Positions 31,461 through 42,885 of a stretch of DNA of 64,000 nucleotides are shown here, piece by piece. The notes beneath the pieces were generated by a model. It was given only the letters and a program-made list of their open reading frames with translations, was not told the origin of the DNA and searched no databases. Location: positions 103,934,933 through 103,998,932 of the forward strand of contig OZ035960.1 in assembly GCA_964034945.1 (NCBI GenBank). The letters are read 5' to 3'. Position 1 is the first letter of the stretch. Each line of letters opens with the position of its first letter. A program made the translations under genes and the position numbers. The DNA comes from Chrysopilus asiliformis (Eukaryota > Arthropoda > Insecta > Diptera > Rhagionidae).

Positions 31461-32850
31461 TGGTTGGGTAGGCTCTAGTTTTTAGTTGCTTAAAATATTG
31501 GTTTGCATAATATTATTACAACTTCGGAATCAGTAACATCGATTTACTTAAAAACAATTCTAATATCGAGTGCACCAAGAAAAAATCTAGTTCTGTCTGC
31601 CTGCCATATCTGAATTTATTTAGAAATTCTAGCAAAAACCGGTTTCAAATATTTTAATAACTTCGCTTGGGCTATTTCTCGACTGAGTTCTAATAGAATT
31701 ACACGCTTTCTAACATTATTCGTTAATTTTGTTGTTTTCTAGTTTCTGTAATTAGTTTTACAACTTTTTTTTTTGATGTTTTAACGTTATAATTTGATTT
31801 GTTAGGAAAATCCGATTCGTCCTCCATGATATTGATTAATTTTTTTCATTATTTTTTTTGTGTGATAGAAATTTGTTTATCACATGGCGAAATTCGAAGA
31901 AAAAAAATGAAAAGAAAACGCCACTGAGGTCACTGAGTTATTGGGTTGGAGGAGGAATACAAAACAATGGAAACAATCCCCTTATTTTTTTTTTTGTTAT
32001 TATCGGATCGCTGACACTTGGCGATTGACGTCAAATTCAAGGTGGTTTCCAATTCTATGGAGAGAAATTGGTTCAGGGTTGCTTCAGTTATGCTTTGTAA
32101 TAAAGAATCCGAATTGGGTTTTTGTTCATTACGGCAGCTGGCGTCCTTAATTCAAAAACTATCACGAACTTTTGGTAATCATTCTACCAGTATTTTGTTG
32201 GAAATTACTTCAAGAATCACGGTCCAAATTACTAATTTTCTGATAACACTTCCTGGTGGATTTTTTTTTGTTCTGCCTCAGAAAGAGTTTTTGCCCCGGG
32301 GATTTTTAGGGTTAATTTACGCTCAATTTAGTGTCAATCGGATTATAAGTATCTGTGCTGCAAAGTTTCATTAGTTTTATTTTTATTTCTCAGAAAACAT
32401 TTTACTGCATGAAAGTTTTCACAATTTTCTTTCCTGATAGCTGAAAATAACCGAACAAAGCTGGAAACTCAACGTTTAGTTATCAACGGCAAATTAATCA
32501 AATGTTATCATTTTATAAAATCAATGTTTTATTTTTTTCATAAAAATGACGGTCCGTTCAACCATTGGTTGTGTTATCTTATCATATTTCATTGCTTTTT
32601 CATAAAATGTTTTAACTTGCGTTCGTAATCGTTATCTTTATCACAAGACAATTGATTAAAATTTACAAGATTATTTTCTAGAAAACTTGTTAAAAGTAAT
32701 TTTCATGGAAATCAAACTGAAATAAAATAAAATCTCGCAGCAATAAAAATGATTTCTTGTGGCCATGAAATTTTTTTAAGGGATGACTGGGCTTGTTTTA
32801 TACACGTCGCACTTTCATACAGGTTTAGTTTTTAGACTATGTATGCGAAT
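31461..32850. other. AT-rich sequence, nothing recognised
   Basis: An acceptor-like TTTTGTTCTGCCTCAG ends near 32281 but no matching exon could be established; frames at 31941-32374 overlap and match nothing. Confidence 0.3.
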
Positions 32851-32854
32851 TATA

Positions 32855-33100
32855 TAGAAGTATATTAGATTAAGTATACCGTTTGTAGCGCATCGAACCA
32901 ATCATCGGAAACAAAAATAAACCACACCAGGGTGTTTGGGATGACAAAAGATTTTGATTTCCGCATGTCCGTCCATCTGTCTGTCTGTCCATCTGTTTGT
33001 CTATCCATCTGTCTGTCTGTGAGCACCATAACTGTCGAAGGGATTGAGCTAGAGACTTGAAATTTTTAACAGTTTCGTTTGTCGTAAATAGAAAGGCTTA
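32855..33100 (-). repeat. G1 repeat copy (inverse), interrupted
   Basis: Reads CGCATCGAACCAATCATCGG, AAAGATTTTGATTTCCGCATG, a short GTCY tract (32968-33020), then GGGATTGAGCTAGAGACTTG. The copy is broken at 33100 by a MITE and then by the mariner. Confidence 0.65.
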
Positions 33101-33263
33101 CCCGGCCCTTACACGCGACTATAAAAACTGTCAGTAGCACAGACTTCAAATGTCAAATTACTGACACCGCATTAAAATACATTTAGCGAACTGGCAGTCA
33201 GTGCATTTACACGAGACTGTGTCAGCGACTGTGTCAGCTCTACAGACGCGTGTAAGGGCCGGG
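33101..33263. mobile_element. 163-bp MITE with CCCGGCCCTTACACGCG ends
   Basis: Perfect 17-bp inverted ends (33101-33117 and 33247-33263), flanked by TA on both sides (33099-33100 and 33264-33265). It interrupts the G1 copy. TA flanks suggest the Tc1/mariner group, but TTA/TAA context makes this uncertain. Confidence 0.75.
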
Positions 33264-33418
33264 TAAGCTATTTTTCCAATAGATGGCGCTAGCAGTAAAA
33301 TGCTGGCCAAAAATGTCAGATCAGGAACGTCATATGATAAGCCAGTCATCTGGTAACAACTCCTTATCATTAAATTTGTGAATTATTATCGGCGTCATAG
33401 ATTTTTTTGTTCGTGAAA

Positions 33419-34520
33419 ATGTCGAAATTTGAATCAAATAAGCGTCATTTACGGAAAGTTTTGCTTTTTATCTTCAATTTGAACAAATCTGCGGCTGAGG
33501 CGCGTCGAATGATTGTAGAAACTCATGGTGAGGCTTCTATTAGTGAAAAAACGCATCGCGAATGGTTTCAACACTAAAAAAGTGGTGATTTTGACGTGGA
33601 AGATAAGGAGCGTCCCGGACCGGTGAAAAAGTTTGAAGACGCAGAATTCGAGGCAATACTGGATGAAGATCCATGTCAAATGCAACAAGAACTTGCGAAC
33701 TAATGCGTTTGAGCCGATCATTGAAGGAACCATGGAGCAAGGACATGACAAAGTGATTTTGCAGCACGACAACGCTCGGCCACATATTGCTAATGTCGGT
33801 AAAACCTATCTGGAAACTCTGAATTGGAATATCTTGCGACTTTTTGGTACTCTGAGCGTTCAGTCACAATTTTGACAAGTCACCCGCCGTATTCTCCAAA
33901 CATCGCCCCTTTCGACTACCACCTGTTCCGATCGATGACGCACGACCTGGCTAAGCAGCACTTCCGTTCTAAAGGTGCCGCTCCACATGAGAGTAAATAC
34001 GCGAGTAACTCTCAAAAACTCTCGAGAGTTACTCGCAGGAGGTTGTCCATTTGAGAGTTAATTTCGGCGATTTTTCTATCGCTACTAGCAAAATCGAGCT
34101 TCTAGCTTCTAGCGTTCTCGAGAGCTACTAGCGAAATTCAAACGCTGTTCGTATCTGGCGAGCTACTCTCCGAGAGTTCAGTGGAGGCCTGTCGACTAGA
34201 GACTAGAGAGTCACTTTTGACAGCTCGCAGAAACTAGCTCGCGAGTTTTTGCGAGTTTCTGCGAGCGACTCTCAGAGACGTGTCCATTTGCGAGTAGCTG
34301 CTATCGAGAGGTTCTCGCCGGCATTTACTCTCATGCGGCACCTTTACGGAGAGCTTTTGTTATATTCTAGACCGATTTTAATAAAAAAATAAAAATAAAA
34401 AAGAGAGACCAAAAATTTGGTCGATTTGTGGATCGCCTCAAGAGACGAGCAGTTTTTTCGACGTGGACTCCGTATGCTGCCAGAAATATGGGAAAAAGTT
34501 TTGGCTAGTGATGGACAATA
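33419..34520 (+). pseudogene. Mariner transposase pseudogene (D,D34D family)
   Basis: From ATG 33419 the frame reads an N-terminal helix-turn-helix half (ARRMIVETHGEASISEKT, EWFQH) and reaches an in-frame stop at 33575-33577. It resumes with KSGDFDVEDKERPGP and DEDPCQMQQELA. Near 33700 the part carrying the first catalytic aspartate is deleted. In shifted frames follow the second-aspartate motif LQHDNARPH (about 33760) and the third, YSPNIAPFDYHLF (about 33890), the order and spacing of mariner D,D34D enzymes. After the inserted MITE the C-terminal part appears (LVDLWIASRDEQFFRRG, LPEIWEKV, DGQYF, about 34418-34520). Stop, deletion, frameshifts and an insertion make it certainly non-functional. 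Confidence 0.85.
33972..34344. mobile_element. MITE inserted in the mariner transposase gene
   Basis: Inverted ends AAGGTGCCGCWYCATGAGAG pair between 33972 and 34344, and TA is present at both sides (33970-33971 and 34345-34346). The inside is full of CTCTCGAGAGTT/GAGTTACTCGCGAG variants in both orientations. Insertion postdates the mariner because mariner coding sequence is found on both sides. Confidence 0.8.
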
Positions 34521-34612
34521 TTTTTTTTAAGAATAAATATGTAAGCATTTTTCCACAAAAAAGCCTCAAATTTCGAGAAATTTATTCATCGGTAAAAGAA
34601 AAAAAAATGGTC

Positions 34613-34876
34613 ATATCGCTCATTCAATGCAACAACGGAATCACTCAAAAAACACAAATTTTGAGTTATTTATGCAGCTGATATACTTTTTTTTTAAACT
34701 TTCGATTGCCGAAACTTCAAATCTGTAACTCAAAAATTTGCCACCAGAAAGCATGATTTGTCGTTCTTGTCGCATCACTTTTACAGCAGAATTACAGCAT
34801 TTCGAAACCTTGAATTGTCTTTTTCTCGAAATCAATTTTTTTGAGTTATGCCGTTGTTGCATTGAATGAGCGATAT
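34613..34876. mobile_element. 264-bp foldback element with 40-bp inverted ends
   Basis: ATATCGCTCATTCAATGCAA at 34613 pairs with its reverse complement ending at 34876; the arms extend about 40 bp with two or three mismatches. TA lies immediately outside TCGCTC on both sides, compatible with a Tc1/mariner-type MITE. Confidence 0.75.
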
Positions 34877-35208
34877 GGATAAAATCATTCAATTATCCAA
34901 ATTTTTGTTAAAATCACAAAAAACATTGTCTATTTGGAACAAATATTTTTGGAAGAAAATCTTTGTTCAACAAGAAAATTGTTATTTTAATAATAATAAA
35001 CTTACAAACGATGTTTTGTTAAATCAACAAATGAATTGTGAAATTAACAATGCTTAATTTGTCAAAATCACAAAAAATTGTTTTATTTACAAATTTTTGT
35101 TTTTCAAACAGTTCTTGTATCAATTTAACAAGAAAAATTTGTTCAGATTCAGCGAATCAAATTTGGTCAATAGGAACGAGGTTTCTGTTATTCACCCGTA
35201 TTGCGAAT

Positions 35209-35306
35209 GTCGTGTTGTTTTCGACAAGAGTCGTTTCACGTGTTGTTGTTAGTATTTTTCTACCAACAACAACACGTAAAACGACTCTTGTCGAAAACGA
35301 CACGAC
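35209..35306. repeat. Foldback repeat, 43-bp arms
   Basis: GTCGTGTTGTTTTCGACAAG at 35209 is followed by an arm to about 35250, pairing with 35264-35306 over nearly all bases (loop about 13 nt). Confidence 0.8.
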
Positions 35307-35316
35307 AATCGTCATA

Positions 35317-35597
35317 GAGTGTGTTTACATTGGGATTCACTTTGAGGCGGCTTTCGTCATTTTTCTGCCGTGTGCACACGGTTCGCTTCATCTGGATTCA
35401 CTAAACCAGTTTCATCAACAAAACTAAACGACACAGGTTTCAACGACCAGACTCAAACCGGTTTGGGACCGATAATATTAAGTGAATCTAAACTTCGTTC
35501 GCTCTTTTGGGTTTCCCTCCCCACTGCGTCCCTCACCTTCACTTGGCCGGAGCGAAAGACGTGCCACCTCAAAGTGAATCCCAATGTAAACACACTC
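35317..35597. mobile_element. 281-bp MITE with GAGTGTGTTTACATTGGG ends
   Basis: Inverted ends are nearly perfect for 34 bp (through GATTCACTTTGAGG). The interior has a GC content higher than its surroundings and no supported gene. Confidence 0.8.
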
Positions 35598-35639
35598 ATA
35601 CGGGCGAGTGTTTTTTGAGTGCACTATAGCTAAAATAGT

Positions 35640-36900
35640 CGTGCAGCAGGCTTAACTACTTTACGCCATTTTTCTCAGTGTAGAATACCATCTCGAAATA
35701 GATATTAATGACTACTCACCTGCATTGAAATTTAAATGGAGTACCTACTTTTAAATCAAATCATTTAGTTTAAATTTATAAATTTATAGCGTAGAATAAT
35801 TCATGTTGCTTTAACAGCGCCCATAAATGCTCTCAAACTCAATGGATAGATTGGTGGAGAGCCATGTATAAAATTTAAGGTCGCATATATGAATAACGCA
35901 ACAGTAATAACTGATAATCATCTCGTATGTTGACAATCATTTAACTATTCCAATCAACTTAGTTATTGTCACGAACATTAATTCTCAGATGTACAGACAT
36001 ATACACGTATCGAGAGACGGAATGGGAAAGAGATGGCAGAGAACATAACCTATATTTTGTAATTCATAAATGTATACATAGAAGAACATAACTATTCTTA
36101 GAACATTATAGAAGTGTAACATAATTTCTTATGTGGCTGTAAGTAAGTGAAAAAAGAAATAGATAAAAGTCAGTGGAAATAATGATGACGATGACAATAA
36201 TAAATAATAAAAACGATAGTTTGAGCTGCCAAACGATTCGAATATGTGGTTGAGGCCATTTTAAAAAGCTCTTGATCTCATCTAATGACAAGATATCCAC
36301 CATAACATCCGTTCAAAACAACTCGTCGACTTCCTTCTTGAAATTATACGAGACAAATTCTAGTTGCATGCAATTTTCATTGTTTTTCTCCTACAAATTG
36401 TGTTTTTTCTTCTCCAATTCATTGGAAGTTTTACAGACACATTATCGCCTCATATCAGGAGAACAGCTGAGTCCGTGTTAATAAGTAATGTGTACAGATA
36501 GATACATATATCTATTTATCTATTAGTCATATCCACATATCTTTGTTGCGATTATTACTAGAAAGCTGACTAAAGTTGATTCGAAAAACATAAAATCGAA
36601 ATGTGAATCGACGTTCCCAGGCACGTGTGTGTAATTAAAGAAAATCATGTTGGATTCATTGAAAATTTTCATTATTTCATTTCAAGCTCGTGTAAACATC
36701 TTAAGTTCTGATCTTTTGCGGAACAGCCGGTGAGAGATTTTGTCGTGCTGACAAAGTTGAAACATGTTGGCCAATCCCATATGTCAGAATCCAATGTCAC
36801 ATGCATGCGAACGTGTAAAGCTTTTTAGAACTCAACAGAAATTTAGCTTCAAATTGGACAGAATCGAGGCTGGAGATACCAAACGCTGTTTGTTGGTGAA
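35640..36900. other. AT-rich sequence, nothing recognised
   Basis: Contains short GATA/TATC-rich runs near 36495-36525. Overlapping short frames at 36106-36481 match nothing. Confidence 0.35.
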
Positions 36901-36908
36901 TGTGAGGT

Positions 36909-37946
36909 TACACGGAGAAAAATCTATTAATATTTCAAATAAGAAATAATAAAAAAATAGTTCTCACATAGAAAGTTTGGATCCCAGCAACAAATTTTTT
37001 GCCACCCCCCACACAAACGAAACAGTTTTTTTTTTGCAATTTTCTCGAAAAGGATGAGTCATATTGAAAAATTTATTGAGGTAAAATATGTTTTACATAA
37101 CTCATCCATACATCAAATTCCAGTTGGACCACTCCCTCACCCCCTCTCCTATTCAAATGGATTTTTTTTAAAACAAACATTTTGTCTGCCCTCAAATAGA
37201 GTATTTGACGATTGCCCCCTGGCAATTGTAGGTTTTGTTATGTTTAAAAACATATTTTTTTTTTGTATGGGGGTGGATTTTAAGACAAAATCACCCAATC
37301 ATATTTCACAAAGTAGTACTGATCCACGTTAGTTGGAAGTAACAAAAAAAATAGTCCTCAAATAGAAAGGCCATATTCGGATTTAGCGACCCCAAATTAC
37401 CCAGAAAAGACACTTATATCGTGTACACTAGAATTAGAGAAGGGGTGTGTAATAATTTTTGGTCGACTAGTCAATCGATCGAAAATAAGTTACCTTAAGT
37501 CCCTCCAGCATTTTTCGAGTTGTTCCAAGACTTGCAGAGAAAATACATAACGCACACTTAAACCTTTGTTGATTGTATCAAATTGTATAGCACTGTAAGG
37601 CCAGTGCGCACTAGGGCTGTGGAAACCGTGATTTTCTGGCACCCGGTTCGTTTCAACATCCCTAGTGCGCACACCTACACCGAATGAGGATTTTACCAAA
37701 CGTTTGACTAATGACCAAATCAAAATCGCACAACAAAAATTCTGTAATGTTCGGCCTGTGGTAGACCCTCAAAATGGTGCTAAACGAGGCAAATATTGTG
37801 GGTGCGAAATTTTTCGAAGAATTTAGTTTAGGATAGAAATTTTCTAGCGAAAAATAAAAAAATCAGGTGAACTCAATTTGAGTTTTAATTTTTTTTCCCC
37901 AGATACAATTCGTGAGATTAATAAAAAATATAATTTTTCTCTCCGT
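36909..37946. mobile_element. MITE with TACACGGAGARAAA ends holding older repeats
   Basis: TTACACGGAGAAAAATCTAT at 36909 pairs with TTTTTCTCTCCGTGTA ending at about 37949. It encloses an inverse G1 copy (36990-37245, with the terminal module at 37200-37240) and a short hairpin with GTGCGCACTAGGG arms (37605-37673). The two ends may be from separate MITEs of the same family. Confidence 0.45.
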
Positions 37947-37953
37947 GTATTCC

Positions 37954-38305
37954 TACACTCAGAGAAAAACTTGTTCATATGGATAAAATCATTGTTCAAT
38001 TAACCAAATTTTTGTTAAAATCACAACAAAAATTGTCTATTGGAACAAATATTTTTAGAGGGAAATCTTTGTTCAACAAAAAAAATTGTTAGTTTAACAA
38101 AAATAAACTTACAAATCATGTTTTGTTAAATCAATAAAACAATTGTGAAATTAACAATGCGTAATTTGTCAAAATGACAACAAGTTATTTTATTTACATT
38201 TTTTTTTTGTTTTTCAAACAATTTCTTTATAAAAAATTGTTGATATTCAACAAAACAAATTTTGTCAATAGCAACGAGGTTTTTGTTATTATTTTTTTAA
38301 GTGTA
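37954..38305. mobile_element. MITE of the CACTCAGAG family, intact-looking copy
   Basis: TACACTCAGAGAAAAAC at 37954 and, inverted, TACACTTAAAAAAAT at 38305. The body is homologous to 27223 and 34878 without their insertions, so this 352-bp copy is the best reference for the family. Confidence 0.7.
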
Positions 38306-38990
38306 GTATTATCATGGCCGTTTCGACGCAGATACACCAAGATTGGTGCTTAAGGTTTCCACATACGTCTGATGGGTGGATTATGGGCATGTTAAGAAGC
38401 ATTAAGGGAGGATTAATAAGAACCAAATTCTTCTATAGTGGTGCCGTATTAGCATCAACGTGTTCAAAAAGCTCAAAATAAACTGTTGTGATGTTTGCTG
38501 TTTCCATAACGCTGTAATTTGGCCAATGAAAAACACATTTTGTATTGTCGCGCCCTCCGTTCCTAGCTCCCATACCCTTGATGTGTGGCCGATTAAATTT
38601 ACAATAGGAAAATTTACACATTTAACAACTTCAATAAGTTTGCTAAACAACTTTATAAGGCTGCGAAAAGTCTTATAAAACATTAGCACCTAAACAAGAA
38701 ATAGAGAGGAAAAATACTATAAGTTGTTGACAATTTCATGCTTTTGTTTTTGAAATATGCGAAATATGCTAAGATTCAGTGCCATTTGATTGGGCAGTCA
38801 CATTGCATACATTTTGTAATTCCAACGGTGTCATGTTTATGTTTTATTGATTACAGGATATGCTTTGTTGTAAGACTGTTGTCGTACACATATTTTAAAT
38901 ATTTAACACGATATGAATGAATTCTACTTTGCTAAATAACATGACTAATGGCGGGTTTCACGAAACTTTAATCGAGTAAGCAGCCTTTTT
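38306..38990. other. Sequence with no recognised feature
   Basis: Opposite-strand short frames (38402-38689) overlap; none is convincing. Confidence 0.35.
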
Positions 38991-39049
38991 ATAATATACT
39001 AGCAGACCCTTCGTTGCCAGCTTAAAGTTTTTTGTATAATTTTTAGAAT

Positions 39050-39292
39050 ACTAAAAAACCATAAAAAACGTAAGAACTTTTGGGCAAAAACGTTATCCTT
39101 ACAGGATCTTCCGTTTAGAATTTTGAAAATCAAAATCTAATACCGGATTCGTGATTGATCAGCGACCCCAAAAACCCCATAATATCAATTTTTCCGGGGA
39201 ACATGGGAAACGGATATTTGCGTTATCCTTACAGGACCTTCTATTTCGAATTTTGAAGATCTAACATAGCTAAAAACCTGCCCCTGGCAACG
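39050..39292 (+). repeat. G3 module fragment
   Basis: Two modules with TTATCCTTACAGGAYCTT (39094 and 39223), CCGGATTCGTGAT and CAGCGACCCC, as at 12950-13300. It ends at CCCCTGGCAACG where the foldback below starts. Confidence 0.6.
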
Positions 39293-39518
39293 TACACAGA
39301 AAAAAATAATTTTGTATTTACAAAATGGGTTTAACAAAAAAAAAATCGTAAATATTACTGAAGTTTTGTATATACTTCGTAATATTAACAAATTTTAGTA
39401 ACTATACGAAAAAATATTTGTTAATATTACGAAGTATATACAAAACTTCAGTAATATTTACGATTTTTTTTTGTTAAACCCATTTTGTAAATAATACAAA
39501 ATTATTTTTTTCTGTGTA
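39293..39518. mobile_element. 226-bp foldback element with about 100-bp arms
   Basis: TACACAGAAAAAAATAATTT at 39293 pairs with its reverse complement ending at 39518, and the arms continue almost perfectly (TTTACAAAATGGGTTTAAC, ATTACTGAAGTTTTG) to a loop near 39400. The TACACRGARAAA end is shared with the MITEs at 36909 and 52227. Confidence 0.85.
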
Positions 39519-39529
39519 GATCATTTTGC

Positions 39530-40010
39530 AAAAAATCTCGTAAAAATCGGTCCAGTAGTTTTTGAGTTCATGGGACACAAAAATTAAGTACACCGTCCGT
39601 CCGTCCGTCTGTCCGTCCGCCTGTCTTCCCGTCTGTCCGTCCGCCTGTCTTCCCGTCTGTCCGTCCGTCTGTCTGTCAGTCTGACCGTGAACACCGTAAC
39701 TTTCGAAAGGATTGAGCTAGACACTCGAAATTTTGAATAGTCTCGTAAATGGCTAGGCTAAGTTCTGGAACGAGCAAAATCGGACCATTCCTTCCCCCCT
39801 CCCCTATACAAACGAAACAGTTTTTTTGCAATTTTCTCGAAAACGGTGAGTCATATTGAAAAATTTGTAACATCAAAACATCAAAATCCAATCGGCCCAC
39901 TCCTCTCCCCCTCTCCTATACAAATGGATTTTTTTTAAATAAACTTTTTGTTTGTCATCATATAGAGTATTTGACGATTGGCCCCTGGCAATTGTAGCTT
40001 TTCTTATATT
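39530..40010 (-). repeat. G1 repeat copy (inverse)
   Basis: GTCCGTCCGTCTGTCC tract (39594-39690), GTGAACACCGTAACTTTCG, GGATTGAGCTAGACACTCG, one 140-bp module, then GAGTATTTGACGATTGGCCC and CTGGCAATTGTAGC. Confidence 0.7.
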
Positions 40011-40229
40011 TTTTTGCCTCTAGGGGGTGGGAGGTGGTGCCGTTCGATAGGTTTATTGATAGGGAATTGTAAAAAGGTCATTTTTTTTTACAGTTTTCCC
40101 TTTTTTACAAATGTTGGCTTTGATTTTTTCGAAAAATCTCAAACTTGGAAAAGGCGAAATTCTAAAACGTACCACTAAATATTGCAGAGGCAAGTTTTGT
40201 GTTGATCACAACTGAGTACACCGGATATA

Positions 40230-40363
40230 TCTGTGGTAATAAGTTAAAGTAGCTTAAATCGATTTTCAGACGAAGCCAAAGTGATCTGTATTTGCATTCG
40301 CAAACAGATCACTCTGGCTTCGCCTGAAAATCGACTTAAGCTACTTTAACTTATTACCACAGA
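40230..40363. mobile_element. 134-bp foldback element with 60-bp arms
   Basis: TCTGTGGTAATAAGTTAAAG at 40230 pairs with its complement ending at 40363, arms 60 bp with few mismatches around a 14-nt loop (ATTTGCATTCGCAA). Confidence 0.85.
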
Positions 40364-41940
40364 TTTTTGTACAAAATTGTTTTTCCAGAATTTTCTTTTT
40401 ATTTTATTTATATTTTTTAGGAATAAATTGGTTTTTGTGTTAAAACTATTCAATGGTTTTCTCATGGTCATTAATGGGTTAAGTCCATGGAAAACATTTA
40501 GCAATCCGTCAATGGCAAGCCGATGTCTGCAAGTTTATTATGCTACATTTTAGCATTTATCTATTTTTTAACAATTGAATTCCTTTGACTATAGCAAATC
40601 GTCTATTCATTAACATTATGGGTATTTTGTGTTTATAATGTTTGCAGAGCGCATAAGCGAATCCTAACCTTATGTCGTATGCCTCTAATTTAACTGGCAT
40701 AACAAAATCGATTTTATTTTTCTATTTTTAAAATACCCTCAACGTTCGTTCTTCTGATTGCTGGCATTTTTGTTTTGTTTTTGTTTTTCCCTCACCGTGA
40801 AAAAAAAATTTCCTGTTGAAATCAACGTGAAACACGTTGAATAACGACAACATTGGGATAGCGTCGACCACGTTGAAGGCGAAGACGACACTTACGGCGG
40901 GTGTCTTGTAAATGCGTATATTTTCTACCATACTAGAAGCGCTCAAAAGATAAGAATAACTCGGCAATAGTACGAGTACAATTCAAAGGCAAAATGTGAA
41001 GGTCGCCAAGTCGGTCGGTTAGGTCGGTTAGGTCGGTCTGTTGGTTGGGTGGTGGTTGTTGCTCGGAAAATTCAAAAATTCTCTTTTCCTTCGTTATTCA
41101 TCCCTAAATCTGAATGGCTTTTTTCATGTCTCATACAATTTCTCTTGTGCATATACTCGTACAGGACTACTGAAGGTTATTTATTTATTCATTTTCGAAA
41201 AAAAAGAAGAAAATCTCGAATAAATTAAAGCAATTTAAAGCTCTTTGTCGCTTTTCTACAGAAATTCAATGAAATCTTCCCATTTGCGTATAATTCTGGT
41301 ACATGCCGTACAAGAAGTACATTACATGAAACGTAAAAAAAATAAATAGTCCTTTTATCATCATGGTATAGGCTTGAGTTTTCAAAGGAAAAACTCACGG
41401 ATAAGATGAAAATTTTGACTGAGATTTTATTATTGTGTGTGTGTGTGTGTTTTTTTTTGTCATGTAATATGCAAGGAATCAGAATTTCCTTAGACTTATG
41501 TCTTATATATTTTTTCAGGGATTTTTTTTCTTTATTTATCTGCAAATAACTCAACTGAATTGAAGTGAAAATCGTTGGTAGCGTTTAAAAAACGTTTTAA
41601 GTCTTTTACGCCTTTGCCTCTGAAGGAGATCTCCTGCTATAAGATTAATTTTATCGGGATTTTTTTTTCTTCGTCAGAACATAATTTTATTTATGATGAC
41701 ATGTGAAAGTTATATATTCGTATTATGGTGTGATATTTACTGCGAAGAAGGATTGATGGCATTTTCAATAAGTAGAATTGATGTTTTGTTAATGTATTAA
41801 AAAATTTAGGAAAAGTCTACGACGTCAAAGAAGTTATAAATTGATATAAATATTGAAAAATTTATTTGATGGATTTAAATTCTACTGAGAAAACCATAAA
41901 AACAATCCCAAATCCCAATTGTAAAGTAGGTCTCGCGCCT
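40364..41940. other. Sequence with no recognised gene; short (GT)n
   Basis: A (GT)9-type run is at about 41433-41451, and three GGTCGGTTA/GGTCGGTCT repeats are at 41016-41040. No supported exon. Confidence 0.35.
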
Positions 41941-41946
41941 TAAATT

Positions 41947-42153
41947 CGGACAATTTTCTTGGCTTTGCTCGGACAATTTTCTTGGCTTTGTTTGGTCAAT
42001 TTTTTTGGCTTTGTTCGGATAATTTTCTTGACTTTGTTCGGACAATTTTCTTGGCTTTGTTCGGACAGTTTTCTTGACTTTGTTTGAAAAATTTTCTTGT
42101 CTTTGTTCGGACAATTTTCTTGGCTTTGTTCCGACAATTTTCTTGACTTTCGT
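41947..42153. repeat. 23-bp minisatellite, nine units
   Basis: The unit CGGACAATTTTCTTGGCTTT plus three bases repeats every 23 bp (41947, 41970, 41993, 42016, 42039, 42062 and on) with scattered changes. Because 23 is not a multiple of three and the inverse unit lacks stops, all three minus frames are open (Q-E-N-C-P-N-K repeats). Confidence 0.9.
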
Positions 42154-42166
42154 CCTTTCGTATTAA

Positions 42167-42511
42167 CACATTGACTGCCATGGCTACCATTATTGATACC
42201 CAGTGCAAAATAGTGCTAAGTTTCATAAAGGCCCCGTCTATCATTCTCGATAGCCACGTCTACATTCGTCCTACACTCAAAACAACAATAAGAAAAACCT
42301 AGTTCCTTTTGGTAAAATTAGTTTTGTTGAATATCAACATTTTTAACAATGATTTTATCCATATGGAGCATTTTCTCTCTGAGTATGCATCTGCAAAATT
42401 GAGCAAGACCTGAAAATTTGTCTTTCATGTGTCGAAAACAGTACAAATCACAAAGAAAATGTATTGGCATTTCCTTTAAACACTTGCAAAATTGATTGGG
42501 CAGTCAACATG
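42167..42511. mobile_element. piggyBac-like MITE with TTAA duplication and a nested MITE
   Basis: TTAA at 42163-42166 and 42512-42515. Ends CACATTGACTGCC and, inverted, CATGTTGACTGCC. A short element of the TACACTC(A/R)RARAAA family (42272-42385) is inserted inside. A matching left end is at 22820. Confidence 0.8.
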
Positions 42512-42515
42512 TTAA

Positions 42516-42885
42516 TTCTACATCTTTAAGTATCTTTAAAAATTGCAAACAATTTTTTTTTGTTTGATCTAAAGTCTTTTTAACTTACGAACATAAAACA
42601 ATAAATTGTTCCTCGTTTTATCTGTTAAATCTAGATTTATCAAATGATGCTGCAGGTTTTCCATCTTTAACCACCCTTTCTTTGAGCCTGTTACGGGGTG
42701 GAGAGCCGGAGGGGACCAAACTTCACTGCATGATGCTTGTAGAGCTCCAGTCTGTAATCCCTCTCTTTTCAATTTTATATGGAGAAGGGAAGAAGGGAGA
42801 GAGCTAAAGTAAATTTCAGTGAGAAGAAAATTTACTTTAAATTTTTTTTTTACATTAATAAATACCGGATTAAAAACCCTTAACA
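42516..42885. other. Spacer, nothing recognised
   Basis: A minus frame (42569-42886) matches nothing known. Confidence 0.3.

Larger units (their letters stand above)
33266..34600 (+). mobile_element. Decayed mariner element, split by a MITE
   Basis: The left end is shared with the remnant at 27465-27577 (inverse), starting at about TTTTTCCAATAGATGGCGCT. The transposase gene starts at 33419. The MITE at 33972-34344 interrupts it, and transposase-related sequence resumes at about 34408. The right boundary is approximate because no terminal inverted repeat pair could be matched. Confidence 0.65.
34878..35625 (+). mobile_element. MITE of the CACTCAGAG family carrying two nested palindromic elements
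   Basis: The body matches the copies at 27223 and 37954 (GGAACAAATATTTTTGG, CTTTGTTCAACAAGAAAATT, CAATAGGAACGAGGTTTCTG), and the right end is GTTTTTTGAGTG (about 35610-35621). The expected left end is replaced by the foldback at 34613. Two further elements are inserted near the right end (35209-35306 and 35317-35597). Confidence 0.6.

Noticed and set aside
41875..42244. Three overlapping minus frames with Q-E-N-C-P-N-K repeats
   Set aside because: Consequence of the 23-bp minisatellite.
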